Shown here piece by piece: positions 42,697 through 45,555 of a DNA stretch of 45,555 bases. Under the pieces are notes generated by a model. It worked only from the letters and a program-made list of their open reading frames with translations. It had not been told where the DNA came from and did no database searches. The stretch comes from Oceanobacillus sp. CFH 90083 (GTDB taxonomy: Bacteria > Bacillota > Bacilli > Bacillales > Amphibacillaceae), in contig NZ_VIYG01000013.1 in NCBI RefSeq assembly GCF_009389585.1, positions 55,872-101,426 on the forward strand, read 5' to 3'. A program made the translations under genes and the position numbers. The first letter of the stretch is position 1. Each line of letters opens with the position of its first letter.

Positions 42697-44046
42697 GTGG
42701 CGAAAGAAATATTTATGCCCAAGTTAAGCAGTACGATGGAAGTAGGAACTCTGCTTCAATGGTTTAAAGAAGAGGGAGATTCTGTGGAAATGGGAGAACC
42801 CCTATTCGAGATTATGACGGATAAAATTAATATCGAAGTAGAGTCCTATGAAGAAGGGGTATTGTTAAAGAAATATTTTAACGTGGATGACGAGGTCGAA
42901 GTGAATGCCTGTATCGGTTATATTGGCGAAGCAGGTGAAAAAGTTCCTGATACACCGCCGGCAGCTTCTGGAGAATCGGACGCAGAAGAAGCCCGGGAAG
43001 AGGTATCTGTTGAGGAGAATGGGGAAGCAGCAAGTGCTCATTCTGATCCGGCAGAAAATAAAGGTGGAAAAGTTAGAGCAACGCCGGCAGCCCGTCGTGT
43101 TTCCCGGGAAAATGATATTTCCTTATCAACAGTTCCCGGATCTGGTCCAAACGGCAGAGTACATCAGCAGGATGTTGAGACAGCAATTGCGAAGGGTGCG
43201 ATAGCAGTAACTCCGCTGGCGGAGAAAATAGCAGCTGATCATGGGGTAGATTTGAAGCAGGTAATTGGAACGGGAGCCCGCGGGAAAATTGAAAAGCAGG
43301 ATGTGCTTGCTTACCTTGAATCTGCTAAGGGAACCGTATCAGAAGCACATGCACCTCAAGCAGAACGTATCAAGCTGAAAGGGCTTAGAAAAGCGGTTGC
43401 TGATAAGATGGTGGAAAGTGTGCAAACTATTCCGCATGTAACATTGACAAGTGATGTCGATATGACAAATGTTATGGATCTGCGTAAATCATTGCTGCCT
43501 GTCATCGAAAAAGATACAGGATACCGTTTATCCTTTACAGAGGTCATTATGAAAGCAGCTGCCAACGCACTGGCCAAGCATCCCAAATTAAATGCTTCTT
43601 TAATCGGTGATGAAATTGTAATGAACAAGGAAGTAAATATTGGACTTGCTGTTGCAGTAGAAAATGGCTTAATTGTGCCCTCTGTGAAAAATGTAAATCA
43701 GAAGGGTCTGGCTGAACTGACACAGGTTAGTAAAGAACTGGGCAGGAAGGCAAGAGAAAATAAATTGAAGCCGGATGAGATGCGGGGAAGTACCTTTACA
43801 ATCAGTAATTTGGGAATGTATGCGATTGATGCCTTTACACCAATTATAAACGGACCTGAAACAGCGATTTTGGGTGTCGGAAGAATCATCGAAAAACCTG
43901 TTGTCGTAGATGGACAACTGGTAGCACGTCCGATGATGGTGCTTAGCTTGTCCTTTGACCATCGGGCTATTGATGGTGCACCGGCTGCAGCATTTTTAAC
44001 GGATTTGAAGGCAAATCTAGAGAATCCTTATAGTTTATTAGTTTAA
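42697..44046 (+). CDS. acoC: Dihydrolipoyl acyltransferase E2 with two subunit-binding domains
   Basis: The 449-residue core enzyme transfers the acyl group to CoA. The N-terminal lipoyl domain has K43 in IMTDKINIEVES, followed by an acidic linker. Two successive peripheral-subunit-binding domains come next (about 128-165, RATPAARRVSREND; about 171-207, VTPLAEKIAADHGVDL). The catalytic domain ends in DHRAIDGAPAAAFL with H422 and D426. It starts with GTG behind GAAAGGAGGA, 15 bp after E1 beta. One lipoyl domain with two binding domains is unusual; most Gram-positive E2 proteins have one. Confidence 0.92.
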   Translation: MAKEIFMPKLSSTMEVGTLLQWFKEEGDSVEMGEPLFEIMTDKINIEVESYEEGVLLKKYFNVDDEVEVNACIGYIGEAGEKVPDTPPAASGESDAEEAREEVSVEENGEAASAHSDPAENKGGKVRATPAARRVSRENDISLSTVPGSGPNGRVHQQDVETAIAKGAIAVTPLAEKIAADHGVDLKQVIGTGARGKIEKQDVLAYLESAKGTVSEAHAPQAERIKLKGLRKAVADKMVESVQTIPHVTLTSDVDMTNVMDLRKSLLPVIEKDTGYRLSFTEVIMKAAANALAKHPKLNASLIGDEIVMNKEVNIGLAVAVENGLIVPSVKNVNQKGLAELTQVSKELGRKARENKLKPDEMRGSTFTISNLGMYAIDAFTPIINGPETAILGVGRIIEKPVVVDGQLVARPMMVLSLSFDHRAIDGAPAAAFLTDLKANLENPYSLLV

Positions 44047-44058
44047 GGGGCTGAGTAA

Positions 44059-45432
44059 ATGACAAAATTTGATGTAGCGATAATTGGCGGAGGTCCCGGA
44101 GGATATGTTGCAGCAATCCGTGCTGCAAAGCTGGGTCTATCTGTAGCATTGGTGGAAGGCAGGGATTTGGGAGGAACCTGTTTAAACCGTGGTTGTATTC
44201 CTTCTAAAACCTTATTAAAAAATGCGGAAGTTATCAATCAAGTGAAAGAAGCGAAGCAATTTGGTGTTCAAATTGACTATTACTCTATTGATATAAACAC
44301 TATGATTAAAAGAAAGAATCAGGTTATCGGGCAGCTTCGTAACGGGATTAACAGCTTATTAAAAGCGAATAAAATAAAAGTATATAACGGTTATGGTACA
44401 GTCGCTGCCCAAAAGAGAATCTCTGTTGATTTGGGAGAAAAGACAGAAAATCTGGAGGCGGAATCGATTATTCTTGCAAATGGATCGAAACCGTTCGTTC
44501 CCAGCCTTCCTGGACTTTCTGAGATTCCTTATGATACCAGTGACACGATTTTTGATATCGAAGAAGTGCCTGATCATTTAGTTATTGTCGGTGGCGGCGT
44601 CATCGGATTAGAAATTGCCTGTATTTTTCAAAGCTTAGGAACAAAAGTCGAAATTATTGAAATGGCGGATCGGATTATTCCTGCCGAAGACAAGGATGCA
44701 GCTGATTTTCTTGCAAAAGAGCTGCAAAGAAAAGGGATTCTGATGCATACGAATGCCAAAGTGCTTGCTTTTAAAAAGGGTCAGAAAACCATTGTCCAGT
44801 TAGAAAAGAACGGGCAGGAAATAAACCTGGAGACGGACAAGGTGCTGGTTTCTGTCGGACGCGAGCCTAATTTAACAGGATTAGACGACCTTTCTGTTGA
44901 TTATGACGGCAAGTTTATTAAAGTGGATAAACATATGCAGACGAATGTAAAAGGTATTTATGCAATTGGTGACTTAATTGGCGGTTATCAGCTTGCACAT
45001 GCGGCAAGTGAGGAAGGTATCCGGGCAGTGAATCATATTTTGGGCGAAAAGCATCCAAAGGATTTTATTATGCCCCGTTGTATTTACACCTTCCCCGAGA
45101 TTGCAAGTGTTGGTATGACCGAAGAGCAGGCTAAAGCAGAAGGGTATCAGGTGAAATCTCAAAAAGTAGATTTAGCTGCTAATGGAAAGGGAATTGCCTC
45201 AGCAGAAAATAGCGGATTTATGAAGATTATATCGGAAAAAAAATATGGAGAAATTCTTGGTGTCATCATGGCCGGTGCTCATGTTACAGAAATTATCAGC
45301 CAGGCAACCTCCTTTATGTACTTGGAAGGTACTGTAGAAGAACTGGAGGATATGATTTTTCCGCATCCAACCTTATCAGAAGCAATGTTTGAAGCAGCTG
45401 CAAAATGGCTGGATAAAGGCATTCATTATTAA
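44059..45432 (+). CDS. lpdA: Dihydrolipoamide dehydrogenase E3
   Basis: The 457-residue FAD enzyme reoxidises the lipoyl groups and makes NADH. It has the FAD motif IIGGGPGGYVAA, redox-active cysteines C41 and C46 in GGTCLNRGCIPSK, the NAD domain IVGGGVIGLEIA, and the C-terminal base H436 in HPTLSEA. It starts 12 bp after the E2 gene behind AAGGGGCTGAG and is last in the operon, before a terminator. It is a dedicated E3 for this complex (as acoL). Confidence 0.95.
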   Translation: MTKFDVAIIGGGPGGYVAAIRAAKLGLSVALVEGRDLGGTCLNRGCIPSKTLLKNAEVINQVKEAKQFGVQIDYYSIDINTMIKRKNQVIGQLRNGINSLLKANKIKVYNGYGTVAAQKRISVDLGEKTENLEAESIILANGSKPFVPSLPGLSEIPYDTSDTIFDIEEVPDHLVIVGGGVIGLEIACIFQSLGTKVEIIEMADRIIPAEDKDAADFLAKELQRKGILMHTNAKVLAFKKGQKTIVQLEKNGQEINLETDKVLVSVGREPNLTGLDDLSVDYDGKFIKVDKHMQTNVKGIYAIGDLIGGYQLAHAASEEGIRAVNHILGEKHPKDFIMPRCIYTFPEIASVGMTEEQAKAEGYQVKSQKVDLAANGKGIASAENSGFMKIISEKKYGEILGVIMAGAHVTEIISQATSFMYLEGTVEELEDMIFPHPTLSEAMFEAAAKWLDKGIHY

Positions 45433-45463
45433 AAAGAAGAATCGGGACAGCATCCATGAAAAT

Positions 45464-45512
45464 AAAAAACGTATGAGATCAATTTTAGAAGCTTCGATTT
45501 CATGCGTTTTTC
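45464..45512 (+). terminator. Rho-independent terminator of the 2-oxoacid dehydrogenase operon
   Basis: AAAAAACGTATGAGATC pairs with GATTTCATGCGTTTTT (45496-45511) through G-U pairs, with a T-tail. After it, AGAGGTGAT at 45543-45551 looks like the ribosome binding site of a gene starting just beyond the window. Confidence 0.75.
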
Positions 45513-45555
45513 ATTCATTGACACAAAATCTATCAATTCCTACAGAGGTGATAAA

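Noticed and set aside
45518..45546. TTGACA-17-TACAGA promoter at the right edge
   Set aside because: A ribosome-binding-like AGAGGTGAT overlaps the supposed -10, so this would need a leaderless message; the boxes are probably chance, and the next gene cannot be seen.

Overview
The window looks like chromosome of a low-GC, endospore-forming member of the Bacillaceae. Strong AGGAGG-type ribosome binding sites, a collagen-like spore-surface type protein, CgeB-like and other surface glycosyltransferases, SorC and PRD regulators and PTS polyol systems all fit. The sat / SLC13 permease / cysC order suggests a halotolerant Oceanobacillus/Virgibacillus-like genus. That genus guess is inference, not something read directly. 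No phage, insertion sequence, tRNA, rRNA or CRISPR was found.

Region 1 (1-13490) appears devoted to the cell or spore surface. It holds a collagen-like protein (minus strand, cut by the window edge) and two small Sm-like spore-type proteins. Next come sulfate adenylyltransferase, an SLC13/RCK sulfate-type permease and APS kinase (together able to make PAPS). A CapE/FlaA1-like nucleotide-sugar dehydratase follows. A minus-strand operon carries a CapF-like reductase/cupin, a PAPS-type sulfotransferase and a CgeB-like glycosyltransferase. The region ends with a divergent GT61 glycosyltransferase and a GT2 glycosyltransferase. Sigma-K-like promoters, including a bidirectional one with a palindromic -10, sit in front of the glycan genes. 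My leading hypothesis is that this locus makes a sulfated, FucNAc/QuiNAc-type deoxy-sugar glycan for the spore surface, with its own PAPS supply.

Region 2 (13889-22521) is a peptide/acyl-amino-acid scavenging unit: a C45-family N-terminal-nucleophile amidase/acyltransferase, an M20 amidohydrolase, a complete Opp/Dpp-type ABC importer (lipoprotein, two permeases, two ATPases) and an unrecognised 144-residue protein. A palindrome overlaps the -35 of the main promoter.

Region 3 (22660-23730) is a decayed ABC permease (5' deletion plus a one-base frameshift) still standing behind an intact-looking promoter.

Region 4 (23958-31308) is a glucitol-type PTS operon (IIA, IIC, IIBC, GutM) with a SorC regulator. 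Its enzymes are unusual: a DXR-like (DRL)/SAF-domain oxidoreductase, a zinc alcohol dehydrogenase and a D-2-hydroxyacid dehydrogenase. Its promoter is a near-consensus sigma-A site with a CcpA cre over the start and two TGTAACATATGTTACA-type operators.

Region 5 (31897-39504) is a galactitol-type PTS operon led by a PRD regulator with its own IIB and IIA domains. It contains an alcohol dehydrogenase, two SDRs (one degenerate), a small membrane protein, and a second IIB-like protein whose phosphorylated cysteine is replaced by threonine.

Region 6 (39538-45512) has a second SorC regulator divergent from a complete acetoin/pyruvate-type 2-oxoacid dehydrogenase complex (acoABC-lpd), with a double peripheral-subunit-binding domain in E2. 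Regions 4-6 probably take up two sugar alcohols, oxidise them, and send a C3/C4 ketone or keto acid to an acyl-CoA.
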